A DNA stretch of 64,000 nt, from contig JABAKD010000020.1 in the NCBI GenBank assembly GCA_012845835.1, forward strand, positions 14,126,268 to 14,190,267, read 5' to 3'. This DNA comes from Undaria pinnatifida. Its lineage: Eukaryota; Sar; Phaeophyceae; Laminariales; Alariaceae. The position numbers were made by a program, and so were the translations under genes. The notes below the pieces were generated by a model. That model had not been told where the DNA came from. It saw only the letters and a program-made list of their open reading frames with translations, and ran no database searches. This document shows, piece by piece, positions 35,401 to 44,874 of this stretch; position 1 is the stretch's first letter; each line of letters starts with the position of its first letter.

Positions 35401-38400
35401 ACGATATGGGATGGGGGGCAGAGGGGAGCACATAGGGAATAGAGGGGAAAGGATAGGGGATAGGGTCTAGGGGTTAGGAGGGAGGGGTTAGGGAATAGGG
35501 AGGAAGGGGGTGGGTGATGGGGGGGAGGAGACGTCGGTGACAGCAGTGCTACCGGCGCAGTTTTCTCTATGGAGTTGAAGATACTGTTGGACAGAAACGG
35601 GCGTATATTTCCTTCTACAAGCGCCAAAGTTCTCATGACGCAGGCGCTTTTATGCCATGGTCTCCCACGGCTGCTGACCCCGTCGGTTCGGGCTCAAGCG
35701 CTGCAAGGGTCCGGGGTTGCGTGCGTTCATACCACGACTTGGGATCACCTTTAGTCCAGCACCCATAAAATCGGTTTCACTGAATGATATCTCGCATGTT
35801 CCCTCTCAACCCCTTCTCCCCTTCCCTTAGCATGTATGCCGGCATATGTGCTTAGCCTTGCATACGAGCCACGAGTACTGTGCGTTCAATCCAAGCATTC
35901 AACGCCTCGTCAACACGGCCAGAATAATGTCAACGGTCAACGCCGCGACAACCAACATACCTGTTATGGCACACCGGGGCCTGGGACACCGTGTATACCA
36001 GACGCGTGTATACTCCATATTTGATAAAAAAATGAAAAAAGTCAGCTATGAGTACGACTGATTGAATGGTTGAAACTCAACTCTGCAAGCTGCGTGGTAC
36101 ATTAGATCTGTGTTTCAAAATTATGATATAAGAGTGTTTGCGTTAGAAAAATTCACTAAAAATTCTTCCATCAAGCTAAAAAAAGGCCAGATTCACTCCG
36201 GCATGCTTTTGGTTGTGTTTGCGGTGAACGAATCGCAGAAAAGGCGTACACGGCCTCCATATCATAGGCGGGGAGCGGGAAGGCAGCATCAAATTTTGAA
36301 TTTATACATGGTGCGGTAGCACCCATTTACAGACTCACCGACGGGGGCAGGCCCAGCACAACACCATCAGATAAACAGCAGCACAGCAGCAGCGGCTGCT
36401 GCGCAGTAGCATTACAGCAGCCGCTGCCGCAGCAGCAGCAGCAGCGGCGGGGGCAGGGACGGAGGTGGCGGTGGCGATGGCCCGCCAGATGAGTTGCGGC
36501 ACAGCAGCCCGGCTCGGCCTGGCTCGATCACCACGATCACCACAACAACAGAACAGCCAGTTATATATATATAGTCTAGATATTTAGAAACAAACGCGGG
36601 AGACACCAACCGCAGCCGCAGCACAAATGCCGCCGCCGCCGCACAGCAGCAGCAGCGGCGGCAGCAGCAGCAGTAGCGGCGGCGGTGGCCGTGCGGCGTG
36701 GGTGGCGGTGGCGGTAGAGGCTTCGGCGACAGCGTTGCGGTACACCGACGGTGGTTGACAGAATCAGCACCGGATACGACATGACGCAGCAGCAGAGAAC
36801 CAGGCCACATCGTAGAGAGCGCGGGAGCGCTGGCTCACTAGCACCTACCCCTGAGGTTGCGCGTATGCGCCATGCTTCCCCAGGCACCCTTTGTGCCTCC
36901 GCATCAAGGTTGGGTTGTGTCTACCGCTGCCAAGCACAGCGTACAGCGTACAGCGAGCAGTGTCTGCTGTGTGCTACCGTGTGGGTTTTGCCCTCGTGCC
37001 CTCTGATTGTTGAGCTGTTGTGCCTGGAGGGCAACGGTGTTAAGCTCGGTATTTGTAGGCCAATCGTATGAGCTGGTCGTTATTGATGGAAGTTCACTCT
37101 AAATCGTTCACTCAAATCGGAATTTTCGTGCCGTTTTGGGGCAAATTCTTCCTTCAAAGTTCGCTCGGCATTTTTTTTAATGGAACTTTTAATTGAATTC
37201 TTTTGACGCAAACACTCGATAATTATAAAACTATATACCTAGACCTCGCCCCCCTCGGACGTCTCGCTCGGCATATCCTCCCCCCTCTCAGCCCTTCTCA
37301 GCCCGTAATTGCCGAGAAGAAAATTAGTTGCTGGGAAAAAGAACCGTCCCCAAGTTCCTTGCCTTCCTTGCTTTCCCTAGTCTCATTTTTACTTACTTTT
37401 TAGCTCTCATTCTCTGATCTTTACTGCTTGCTCTCTGATATTTTTTTTTTGCTTTTTCAGCAACTTCTTTTTTGTACTTTTATTTGAAGTTGGCCAATTG
37501 CTGGCTGTTGAGAGGGAATTGCCGTTGACGGCTGCAAACAATTTGAATTTGAAATTTGCCGGATCGGCAATAACAATTTGAAGTTGAAATTTGCGAAGCG
37601 GACCAAGGCTAGTGCGGGAGGAGGCTCCGCCAACAGTGGGGGTGGTGGAGGTTCAGGATCAGGCGTGTGGAAGCTGGTCGGGCAAGAACGGGACTCAGCT
37701 TCTTCTGGCAATCCTGATTGGCCGTGCCCGAGCAAGGGTTGTGACGGCTTCCTCATCGCACGAAATAGGAAAAACAGAAGTTCCCAGTACGCTGTCTGCG
37801 ACACCTGCAGGAGTGACGAGCCTTCCACGTGCCAAGCTTTTCATAACCTTAACAAGAGGCACTGGGGAAGCGGCGACAACCCTCGTGTGTGTGACTGGTG
37901 TGACGCGACACCTGTGATTCACCTTCGATCGGCGTCCCTAACGAAGGAGCTGAGAGCTTGACGAAACGTGAGTTACATTTCTGTTGTTGTGCTGTGATTT
38001 CTTTTTCATGCGTACAAACACATTTTTGCATGTACGAGTACATGTACGGGGCAGTCCCGTCATCGCGGTGTAAGCGGGAATTAATTGTACAAGTACTCAG
38101 GTCTACGAGTAGACCTATGCAGCAGTGACGCTGTGTGATGCGATTTCTTTTTCATACGTACAGCCAAACACACTTCATGTATGTACGACTACGAGTACGG
38201 GGCAGTCCCGTCATCGGGGTAAGCGGGGGTTGAACGAGTGGTCCATGCAGTGACGCTTTGTGCTGTGATATAAACACACGTTTTGGATGTACGACTACGA
38301 CTACGTGGTATCTATACATGTAAGACGCAATGAAAACGGGCAAGTCTCATCACGGGGGTCAGCCAGGGTTGTAAAGATGGCCCATGCAGTGACAAATAAC

Positions 38401-41400
38401 ACAGCACCATGATACCTCAGCACCAGTCGCAGTACACACTGGAGGTTGATATATAGCAGTAAACAGAAGCTGAAGTTAACCTGGGTGATGCTGGAGAGCA
38501 GTCCCGTGATTGGGGTTAGCGAGTTGTTCATGTAGTGACGCGGTGTACTACTACTGTTACTCATTTTTCATACAACCACATGAACTCTTTGTATTAACGA
38601 GTACAAGTAGGGTGCGCAACCTCTTCAGGAATCGCAGTACACGTCGGTCGTAATAGTGTTGATAGCAGCAGTAATAGAGTAGTGCCGAACAATATATACA
38701 GCAGGTACTGACTCTTACCCTTCGTTGTCGGTATTCCGCCGGTAGGCCTTATATAGCAGTATACCGGGGCTTACGCTTACCAGTTGCGACTGCTGTGAAT
38801 CCCGTTCGTTTCTGTCCCAGTGGTGGTTTCATAGGTGTTAGCAACGTTGTGGTACCAGGCAGGGCTTTGCCCATAAACGACCGCTTTCATTACAACAGTG
38901 TTAAATTGTACGACTTCCTTTCCAACTTTGGAAATCGACGACAGCTACGTGGCCTCACTATTTTGAACATCCACTGAACGCTAGGTATTCCCATCCGTTG
39001 TTGTCGTTTGCAGAAGATGGTCGGGCAAGAACGGGACTCAGCTTCTTCTGGCAATCCTGATTGGCCGTGCCCGAGCAAGGGTTGTGACGGCTTCCTCATC
39101 GCACGAAATAGGGAAAACAGGAGTTCCGAGTACGCTGTCTGCGACACCTACCTGCAGGAGTGACGAGCCTTCCACGTGCCAAGCTTTTCATAACCTTAAC
39201 AAGAAGCACTGGGGAAGCGGCGACAACCCTCGTGTGTGTGACTGGTGTGACGCGGACACCTGTGATTCACCTTCGATCGGCGTCCCTAACGAAGGAGCTG
39301 AGAGCTTGACGAAACGTGAGTTACATTTCTGTTGTTGTGCTGTGATTTCTTTTTCATGCGTACAAACACACTTTGGCATGTACGAGTACGTGTACGGGGC
39401 AGTCCCGTCATCGCGGTGTAAGCGGGAATTGTACAAGTACTCAGGTCTACGAGTAGACCTATGCAGTGACGCTGTGTGATGCGATTTCTTTTTCATACGT
39501 ACAGCCAAACACACTTCATGTATGTACGACTACGAGTACGGGGCAGTCCCGTCATCGGGGTAAGCGGGGGTTGAACAAGTGGTCCATGCAGTGACGCCTT
39601 GTGCTGTGATATAAACACACGTTTTGGATGTACGACTACGACTACGTGGTATCTATACATGTAAGACGCAATGAAAATGGGCAAGTCTCATCACGGGGGT
39701 CAGCCAGGGTTGTAAAGATGGTCCATGCAGTGATAAATAACACAGCAGCATAATATCTCAGCACCAGTCGCAGTACACACTGGAGGTTGATATATAGCAG
39801 TAAACAGAAGCTGAAGTTAACCTGGGTGATGCTGGAGAGCAGTCCCGTGATTGGGGTTAGCGAGTTGTTCATGTAGTGACGCGGTGTACTACTACTGTTA
39901 CTCATTTTTCATACAACCACATGAACTCTTTGTATTAACGAGTACAAGTAGGGTGCGCAACCTCTTCAGGAATCGCAGTACACGTCGGTCGTAATAGTGT
40001 TGATAGCAGCAGTAATAGAGTAGTGCCGAACAATATATACAGCAGGTACTGACTCTTACCCTTCGTTGTCGGTATTCCGCCGGTAGGCCTTATATAGCAG
40101 TATACCGGGGCTTACGCTTACCAGTTGCGACTGTGAATCCCGTTCGTTCCTGTCCCAGTGGTGGTTTCATAGGTGTTAGCAACGTTGTGGTACCAGGCAG
40201 GGCTTTGCCCATAAACGACCGCTTTCATTACAACAGTGTTAAATTGTACGACTTCCTTTCCAACTTTGGAAATCGACGACAGCTACGTGGCCTTACTATT
40301 TTGAACATTCACTGAACGCTAGGTATTCCCATCCGTTGTTGTCGTTTGCAGAAGCCCTGCGAAGAAGCCGCCGAGGGCCGCCAAGTCGGCGAGGACATAA
40401 ACACGAAGTGCACCGGCGACATCAAGGTCGGTGACCTCCTGAAGAAGGCAGGCGACCACTTGCTCGATATACATCCCGCATTCCATTCCCACGGTGCCAC
40501 GAGGGCGTTCGACATCGAGGTACGTTCTACTCTTATCTTGCGTCCTGTGTGTCACGAGTCGAGACATCCATGTCTCTTGCTCAAGACTAGGGGATGGCGT
40601 GCGGATATAGTCTATGAAGTGCGGCTCTTTTTCCAAGTACCAAGAGCAAGTACAACAATACCACAACAATTACTAACAGCGAAAGGAGCTCCAATAATTT
40701 GGATGGTTACGACGTCTGCTGGAGAGAAGTACGAATACTTTTTTACACATACTTATCGACGTCCTCCCGCCATGCTTCAACGTTTGTGGACAGATCCACA
40801 AGACCATCGACAAAAAACAAGAGTGCAAGGTGCTGGGTACCTCCGCTGAGGAGGAAGAGTCCAAGCAAGCCTGCATGCTCCTTCGGAAGCAATGTTGACA
40901 GCACGTTCTTTATAGAACGTTAAGTTGTGGTTTATTATACCAGCATCGTTTTTTGAGAACTATGCCTAAATGCGTGCTCTTCGTCTTTCAGGAATACAAA
41001 TGTACTTCACATGTTTGCGGTGTGTGCGTTCAAGTTCCTGCTTCCAGCATGTTTTTTTGGGCACTGCGCTCCTTTACATCTTAAGTTGTAGTTTTCCTGT
41101 CTCTATCCTTGACAAGCGCGTGCCTGGTGTTTATGCACTGCGATAATTTATCATTGATGATCGACTTAGAGAGAGCTATTAATAAGTGTACAGGACCTAG
41201 GTGCTACCTGAGAGGTGGAAGGATATGCCAAGCAAGTCCTCCGACGTGCCCATCATGGACTGGGCGAAAGGATGATAATAACAAACTCATAATCATAATC
41301 GTCTCTATCCTGTACCGTTGTACTATATATGGGCCTCTTGGCATTTTCAAGTCGCCAGTTGCGCCATTTGTGCTTCTTTTCCGCCTTTCTACTGAATGTC

Positions 41401-41774
41401 TATTCCTCCTTCCGCAAGCGTAGCGGGCGGCGCCCAGCCGCCCGCGAGCGAAGCCCTTGTAAAAATTAAAATACACTCCAGCTGTGAGATCGAAGATTTC
41501 GTAGGTAGCAGCACGTTCATGCTATCATACCACCCAAAATCATAGCCAATCAGGAGGCAAGTTTCAAGCCTCGAGGGTGTCCATTCCACCGCGAATCTCG
41601 CGAAGATTAAACCAGTACGTACGAGGGTACCGATACGAGGTACCACGCACTCTGTACGTTGCTTGTGGTTGAAACGAAAACGACTACCGTGGCGCTTGCG
41701 TGCACCAAAGAAGGACAGCAGCGCAACAAACAACACACAGCGAGCAGCAGCAGCGGCGGCAGCAGCAGGAGTAG

Positions 41775-41806
<32 letters not shown>

Positions 41807-42400
41807 CCAGCCTTCCAAAAGGCACAACAGCCAAGAGAAACACACACAACAGCTGTCCTCACCATTCACTAGCAGGTCCTGCACGAGTCCCAGCGCAACC
41901 ACCCCCTTGCCCGTACACGGCTCGCACACGCCCGACAGCGCCTGCATCACCTCCTGCTCCAGACGTGTGTTTTCCTCAGGCCCACCTCTTAGAGCATTCC
42001 CATCCGCTGTTACTGCGCCTGTCTGCACCCTAGGCAAATCGCTTTTGCTTGGTCCACCCCAGAGCGAGATGCGTCTCCGCCAAGGACGCAGACTACCGTT
42101 GTACCGACTACTAGCAAGGGGGGGGGGCGGGGTAGCGTGGCCAGGGTGTGATCCAAAGCTGCGGGCTTGCAAGGACGTTGCTGGCGTGAATGAATGCGGT
42201 CGACGGCATAGGTGTGAGGTAGCCCCAACCTTAGAATGGACACTCCCAGTACTACTGCTGCTGCCGCTGCTGCTGGAACTACTCGTGATGGTGGTACTGT
42301 TGCTCCTTTCTCGACGGGCGTGGGCGGCCATTGCGGGTGGCATTGTCACCCCTGAACATAACGGTTGCCGCAGCCGACATGCCCGTGCTGCTGCTAGCAT
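26459..42400 (-). CDS. HCF101: HCF101-type Mrp/NBP35 P-loop ATPase (DUF59 - ATPase - DUF971), 9 exons
   Basis: Fe-S cluster scaffold/carrier ATPase; in plastids HCF101 delivers [4Fe-4S] clusters, for example to photosystem I. Exons (minus strand): 42400-41863, 35051-34666, 33452-33279, 32964-32895, 32323-32196, 30775-30557, 27735-27661, 27304-27221, 26671-26459. Phases are continuous (1887 nt, about 628 residues). Exon 1 has a basic Ser-rich leader, then DUF59 ([10 protein letters not shown]...[10 protein letters not shown]). Exon 2 has the DUF59 end, a Gln/Gly linker and Walker A ([11 protein letters not shown]), then [11 protein letters not shown]. Later exons carry [41 protein letters not shown] and [18 protein letters not shown]. 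The last two carry DUF971 ([14 protein letters not shown]). Oddities: the DUF59 strand with the usual TPAC-type motif is missing between exons 1 and 2, so either a small in-phase exon is unseen or the domain is shortened. Two ghost partial exons and a terminal array also occur. DUF971 argues against mitochondrial Ind1. Confidence 0.87.
27479..27545 (+). repeat. (CCGT)n/(CTGT)n tetranucleotide repeat
   Basis: About 17 CCGT/CTGT units in the HCF101 intron between 27304 and 27661, followed by looser CTGTC/CTACC repeats to about 27635. It produces poly-VRPS shadow frames. Confidence 0.95.
28191..28250 (-). pseudogene. Ghost copy 2 of the 3' end of HCF101 exon 6
   Basis: On the minus strand it reads [18 protein letters not shown], matching the parent exon end [18 protein letters not shown] at 30557-30612. 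The donor position is GTCAAG instead of GTAAGG. Flanking intron sequence (ACTTATCAA and AATACTGG blocks at 28070-28160) also matches the region beside the parent (30485-30535), so intron was copied with it. Confidence 0.82.
28555..28655 (-). repeat. tRNA-like / SINE-like segment
   Basis: On the minus strand GGTGGCGTATCAGG (A-box-like) is followed about 35 nt later by AGTTCGAGCCC (B-box consensus). No complete cloverleaf with a paired acceptor stem could be drawn by eye, so a tRNA-derived SINE or decayed tRNA is more likely than a functional gene. Confidence 0.35.
29455..29650 (+). repeat. CCGGCACTATAG short-motif cluster
   Basis: About eight copies of GGCACTATAGAG / CCGGCACTA / AGTGCCG, some inverted, in 200 bp. 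A related cluster (CCGGCACTATTG) lies at 61475-61615. Confidence 0.7.
29640..29805 (+). repeat. ~84-bp tandem duplication
   Basis: Two units beginning GACGTCTA.CTGTAC.GGCA, each with GTAGATGGATACGA and ending CAAATCACA. The units diverge at about one site in ten. Confidence 0.8.
30247..30309 (-). pseudogene. Ghost copy 1 of the 3' end of HCF101 exon 6
   Basis: Reads [20 protein letters not shown] on the minus strand and keeps an intact AAG|GTGAAG donor. The upstream side has a TTTGTTGTTTTGGTCCCGGCAG acceptor-like sequence. It shares GACAGCGCGATCGG with ghost 2 but not with the parent, so ghost 2 and ghost 1 are closer relatives of each other. Confidence 0.82.
31095..31180 (-). repeat. tRNA-derived SINE-like segment
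   Basis: On the minus strand a TAGCCTAGTGGTTATGG A-box (D-arm) lies about 30 nt upstream of GAGGTTGAAACCCC (B-box/T-arm). Spacing is tRNA-like, but the anticodon loop appears too long and no acceptor stem pairs cleanly. Likely a tRNA-derived retroposon in the HCF101 intron. Confidence 0.45.
32330..32715 (+). repeat. G-rich GGGTGAGGGTG minisatellite beside HCF101 exon 5
   Basis: Imperfect GGGTGA/GGGTGTGGGA hexamer-like repeats fill the intron between exons at 32895 and 32323. On the transcribed (minus) strand this is a CACCC tract that runs into the acceptor of exon 5 and could serve as its pyrimidine tract. Confidence 0.9.
33453..34665. other. HCF101 intron, no other gene seen
   Basis: AT-richer intron sequence without recognisable coding segments. 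Near 34345-34440 it shows an AGCCCTTTTAGC...GGGGACGAAACAC segment resembling 735-850 near the left edge (TTTTTTTAGCGCCGCACTCCCGA block), so a further interspersed repeat is present. Confidence 0.45.
35150..35535 (+). repeat. GGGGATAGGGGATGG minisatellite
   Basis: Imperfect 7-15-bp units of GGGGATGG/GGGATAGG over ~380 bp, in the long HCF101 intron just upstream of the Walker A exon. It gives proline-rich shadow frames. Confidence 0.9.
36010..36105 (+). repeat. Family A repeat in HCF101 long intron
   Basis: GATAAAAAAATGAAAAAAGTCAGC followed by TTGAAACTCAACTCTGCAAGC and GTGGTACAT, matching the copies at 7275 and 10805. Confidence 0.75.
37578..37972 (+). pseudogene. Cys-rich coding-like exon, copy 1 (unknown product)
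   Basis: An open frame from 37578 encodes a Gly-rich linker, then [23 protein letters not shown] and CDWCD: four Cys pairs reminiscent of a zinc-binding domain. A GTGAGT donor-like site follows at about 37972. Compared with copy 2 (39016-39317) one G is missing after CDWCDA, shifting the frame to a stop at 37961. Not recognised. It lies on the opposite strand inside the HCF101 intron. Confidence 0.45.
37673..40351 (+). repeat. 1.34-kb tandem segmental duplication
   Basis: Unit 1 (about 37673-39015) and unit 2 (about 39016-40351) are near-identical with a period of 1338-1341 bp. The junction is a short AAG microhomology right at an intron acceptor (TTTGCAG|AAG). Differences are single bases and small indels. 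Each unit contains five internal degenerate repeats with CAGTCCCGTCATCG and ATGCAGTGACGC (for example 38050-38570). Confidence 0.95.
39016..39317 (+). pseudogene. Cys-rich coding-like exon, copy 2 (frameshifted)
   Basis: Same exon as 37578-37972. A 4-base insertion in the CDTC region (ACCTACCTGCAG versus ACCTGCAG) shifts the frame early and reaches a stop. The 3' half retains the intact [12 protein letters not shown] reading that copy 1 has lost. The two copies therefore carry complementary lesions. Confidence 0.5.
40352..40898 (+). CDS. Two phase-matched exons of an unrecognised Cys-containing protein
   Basis: Exon 40352-40519 (after CGTTTGCAG, before GTACGT) encodes [36 protein letters not shown] and [16 protein letters not shown]. 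Exon 40794-40898 (after TGGACAG) encodes [17 protein letters not shown]... and ends RKQC-stop. Both junctions are phase 0. Charged, codon-like composition and good splice sites suggest a real 3' gene end. The upstream exons are uncertain: the Cys-rich exons ending at phase 1 do not join in frame. It is nested in the HCF101 intron on the opposite strand. I do not recognise the family. Confidence 0.45.
41455..41502 (+). repeat. Family A repeat fragment
   Basis: GTAAAAATTAAAATACACTCC then AGCTGTGAGATCGAAGATTT; only the 5' third of the family is present. Confidence 0.7.
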
Positions 42401-42597
42401 TGCTTGCTTGTGCGGTGTTTAGCAGAGTTGCTCAACTTGCAGCGCTACGCACGTGCACAACGCAGCAGCGCTGCCGGTGTGCGTGCGGCGGAATAACGGT
42501 AAGCTATTCCAAACCAAAACGCCTCCATAATTTCGTAACACCCTGCAGCGGACGGACAAGTGACTTAGATCTTGCACAAGTTGCACAATATGGTAGG

Positions 42598-42920
42598 GTT
42601 TACCGAGAAACCCTATTTGCAGGACGGGCCTGCAACGAATTCTTGCAGGACGTTCCTCTGATTGGCCACCTGCCGCTTTTTATTGCCCGCGTTTTTTTTT
42701 TTGCAAACGCCTGCCGAACGCGCGGTGAAGCCGCGCGAGGGCACTTTTAGCCCCACGTACCGGTCAAACGGTCAGGGGTCGGGTTGGGGTTGGGGTTAGG
42801 GTTAGGGTTAGGGTTGGGGTTGGGTGGGGTCTGTGCAGGTACCTGGGACAAAAGTGTGCCAAAACGTCCTGCAAGAATTCGTTGCAGGCCCGTCCTGCAA
42901 ATAGGGGCTCCCGGGTTTAC
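42598..42920. repeat. Inverted repeat enclosing a telomere-like TTAGGG tract
   Basis: Arms 42614-42655 and 42864-42905 are reverse complements over about 40 bp (core GCAGGACGGGCCTGCAACG / CGTTGCAGGCCCGTCCTGC). The ~210-bp interior contains GGGTTAGGGTTAGGGTTAGG flanked by GGGTTGGGGTTGGGG variants (42780-42830). Located ~200 bp upstream of the HCF101 start codon. Confidence 0.9.
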
Positions 42921-43086
42921 CGGCCCCCAAGCCCAACGGACACCATGAAGTTAGCCCACCCTGATCAGCCGTACGGCATACATGCAGAATTAGGGGAGAT
43001 TCGGGGAAACACCGTTTCCACCCACCACAACATGAGTCGAAGATGAGATATGAAACTCTCCAAGATACACTCCCCCACTTCTGAGT

Positions 43087-43309
43087 CACGTAGCTTGCGC
43101 TGCCGGGGTTGTAACGAAGACCACTGATAGGGACAGCTTACGCTATACCTACAATGGGACCCGAAGGGTGCGCCAGCTAGCGTTGGGCTGCGAAAGCAAC
43201 TGAGTTCAATCGACACACGACGCGTATGTATGAAAATACGTGGAAGTAAGTGTGGTGAGCTAAAGCTTTATTTTTCCCCATCCGCCGGAGGATAAAAAAA
43301 AAAAAAAAA
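43087..43309 (+). mobile_element. Poly(A)-tailed retroelement copy (SINE-like 3' region)
   Basis: From GTAGCTTGCGCTGCCGGGG to an A16 tail, it matches 55139-55349 closely, including GCGCCAGCTAGCGTTGGGC and CCATCCGCCGGAGGAT. The sequences 5' of this shared block differ between the two copies. No exact target duplication was found for this copy. Confidence 0.8.
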
Positions 43310-43847
43310 GAGTTACTTAGTAGCTCAGTGGGTTGTGCTATAGGTCTATATGCAACAGGCGGGGCGATAATGTGTTGACGAAGGCAGAAGCGGCGGGCGC
43401 GATACGCGCGGCGAGGCGCAAGCCCATCGAAACGACGAACAAGGGGCCCAGCTGTCCAGAGCCGTAACAATTCCGAAACGCAGCTCGCGTTGTGCCTGTC
43501 GCCGTTTACGTCCTACTCGGATGCGTGTGCGAGTGGAAAAAAATGCGATCTGAAGACAAAATGGTAGCCAGTGGAGCTGATGAAGGGGCCATGTGCACCA
43601 TACGGCGGGACGCGGGCCTACCAGTAATCTTGGGGGCGTCGGCAGCTTGCGGCATGCTCGTTGGTAAGTAAACAAGCTCGGGGGTATGACTAGTGCGGCA
43701 CGGATATCCGTCTGCGGTGGCCATTGGGCCCGTCGAGGGCACCGCAAAGAAAATGAGGTGCAGGCGGTTTCGGCGGCGACCGAACGCTCGCTCGATGTAT
43801 AAAGGAGTGTACGTCTCGTAGCGACGGAGGCATACACAGGTATCCTT
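43310..43847. other. Segment between two tail-to-tail retroelement copies
   Basis: At 43322-43340 there is TAGTAGCTCAGTGGGTTGTGC, a perfect tRNA A-box/D-arm match without a convincing tRNA downstream. A 163-codon open frame on the minus strand (43346-43837) has no recognisable domain. Confidence 0.4.
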
Positions 43848-43990
43848 TTTTTTTTTTTTTTTTTTTTTATCCTCCGGCGGATGGGGAAAAATAAAGCTTT
43901 AGCTCACCACACTTCCGCGTATTTTCATACGCGTCGTGTGTCGATTTAACTCAGTTGCTTTCGCAGCCCAACGCTAGCTGGCGCACCACA
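43842..43990 (-). mobile_element. 5'-truncated poly(A)-tailed retroelement copy, inverted
   Basis: Starts with a T21 tract (the tail), then the complement of the CCGCCGGAGGAT 3' terminus, and stops at the GGTGCGCCAGCTAGCG block. A typical 5' truncation. Tail faces that of the copy ending at 43309. Confidence 0.8.
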
Positions 43991-44007
43991 CAGTAATCCG
44001 TTATACA

Positions 44008-44092
44008 GGCTGACTGAGTGGCTGAGTGGTATATGCTTTAAAATGTTCAAAATAAGTCGGGGGTTCAAAATCCAAAGTCGCATTTCCCCGTT
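44008..44092 (+). repeat. tRNA-like sequence (Leu/Ser-type A-box and B-box)
   Basis: GAGTGGCTGAGTGGTATATGC is a class II A-box/D-arm; GGGGGTTCAAAATCC resembles a B-box with one extra A. The stems do not all pair, so this is likely a decayed tRNA or SINE head rather than a functional tRNA gene. Confidence 0.4.
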
Positions 44093-44479
44093 TTCTGTTA
44101 GTAGAAAAAGGGAATTAGGTGGAGAGAACCTAGGTAAAAGAACACTCGACCAGAGGGTCGGGAGTGAACCACACTACCTAATGGAACAATCGACTAGAAG
44201 GACCTTGTAAAGGACACACCAGGCGTTGATTAGGGGGGCTTGGTCAACCGCGGAGGATGTTATATGGGTGGAAGGGCGAATCGACCCCAAAGGTGGTTAT
44301 TTTTTTCTTTATGACGAACAATACGAACGATACACTTCCCCACAGGAGCATAACTATATTAGACTATAGTCCCTGCGCATAGATCTTGTGCATAGACCAA
44401 TCAGCTTGTGTTACAAGGATTAGTTTGGGTAAGCTATTGGTTTTAACCTTTGGCAAGTGGTCAAACGCACTAACGACGC

Positions 44480-44715
44480 GTGCTACGATAAAGGTGCACC
44501 GCTTTTTTCTGATGGTTTTCAATTTGGGAGCTCAAGACCTCGCCCCCCAAAAACTTATTTAGAGAAAGATAGAAATGCTACGGGATGAAAAATCCAATGG
44601 CCTAGGTGCACAACGAGAAACGTATTTTCGACGATTTTGGGTTGACAAGCTCTGTCATTCAGAAAAACATTTTAGAATAAAGTGCTACATCTATAGTAGC
44701 ATGTGCCTAACACTC
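44480..44715 (+). repeat. Family C repeat
   Basis: GGGAGCTCAAGACCTCG, CCAATGGCCTAGG, CGACGATTTTGGGTTGA, CATTCAGAAAAAC and ATAGTAGCATGTGCC occur in the order shared with the copies at 8695, 45700 and 47300. Confidence 0.6.
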
Positions 44716-44734
44716 CCACTAACGCCTTAACAAA

Positions 44735-44800
44735 TGGCGTCTTCGCCAGACCATGGGTTTTTGGGTCGTGGATTCGAGTCCCACATCCACCATAATAATC
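44735..44800 (+). repeat. tRNA 3'-half-like segment of the TGTTAAGG element
   Basis: TGGGTCGTGGATTCGAGTCC followed by CACATCCACCA looks like a T-arm and acceptor end with an encoded CCA. No matching 5' acceptor strand (GGTGGAT) lies at tRNA distance upstream. Similar sequences on the minus strand at 9885-9955 and 46590-46655. Confidence 0.45.
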
Positions 44801-44874
44801 TTTTTCAGACTTTCCCCACGTCGAACTTGAAAAACACTCTCCCTGGTATCCCCAGGATATGAAACGGCTTGGAT

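Noticed and set aside
35079-35636. Proline-rich 185-codon minus-strand frame upstream of the Walker A exon
   Set aside because: Derived from the GGGGAT minisatellite; does not match the DUF59 segment expected there.
41684-41862. Continuation of HCF101 exon 1 frame beyond the donor
   Set aside because: Becomes poly-Cys/poly-Leu from CAG repeats; the GTGAGG donor at 41862 gives a frame that joins exon 2 in phase.
43346-43837. 163-codon minus-strand frame between retroelement tails
   Set aside because: Arg/Ser/Pro-rich with overlapping frames of similar length on the same strand; no recognisable features.
44008-44092. Functional tRNA-Leu/Ser gene
   Set aside because: A-box and B-box are present, but the T-arm has an extra base and stems do not close; retained only as tRNA-like.
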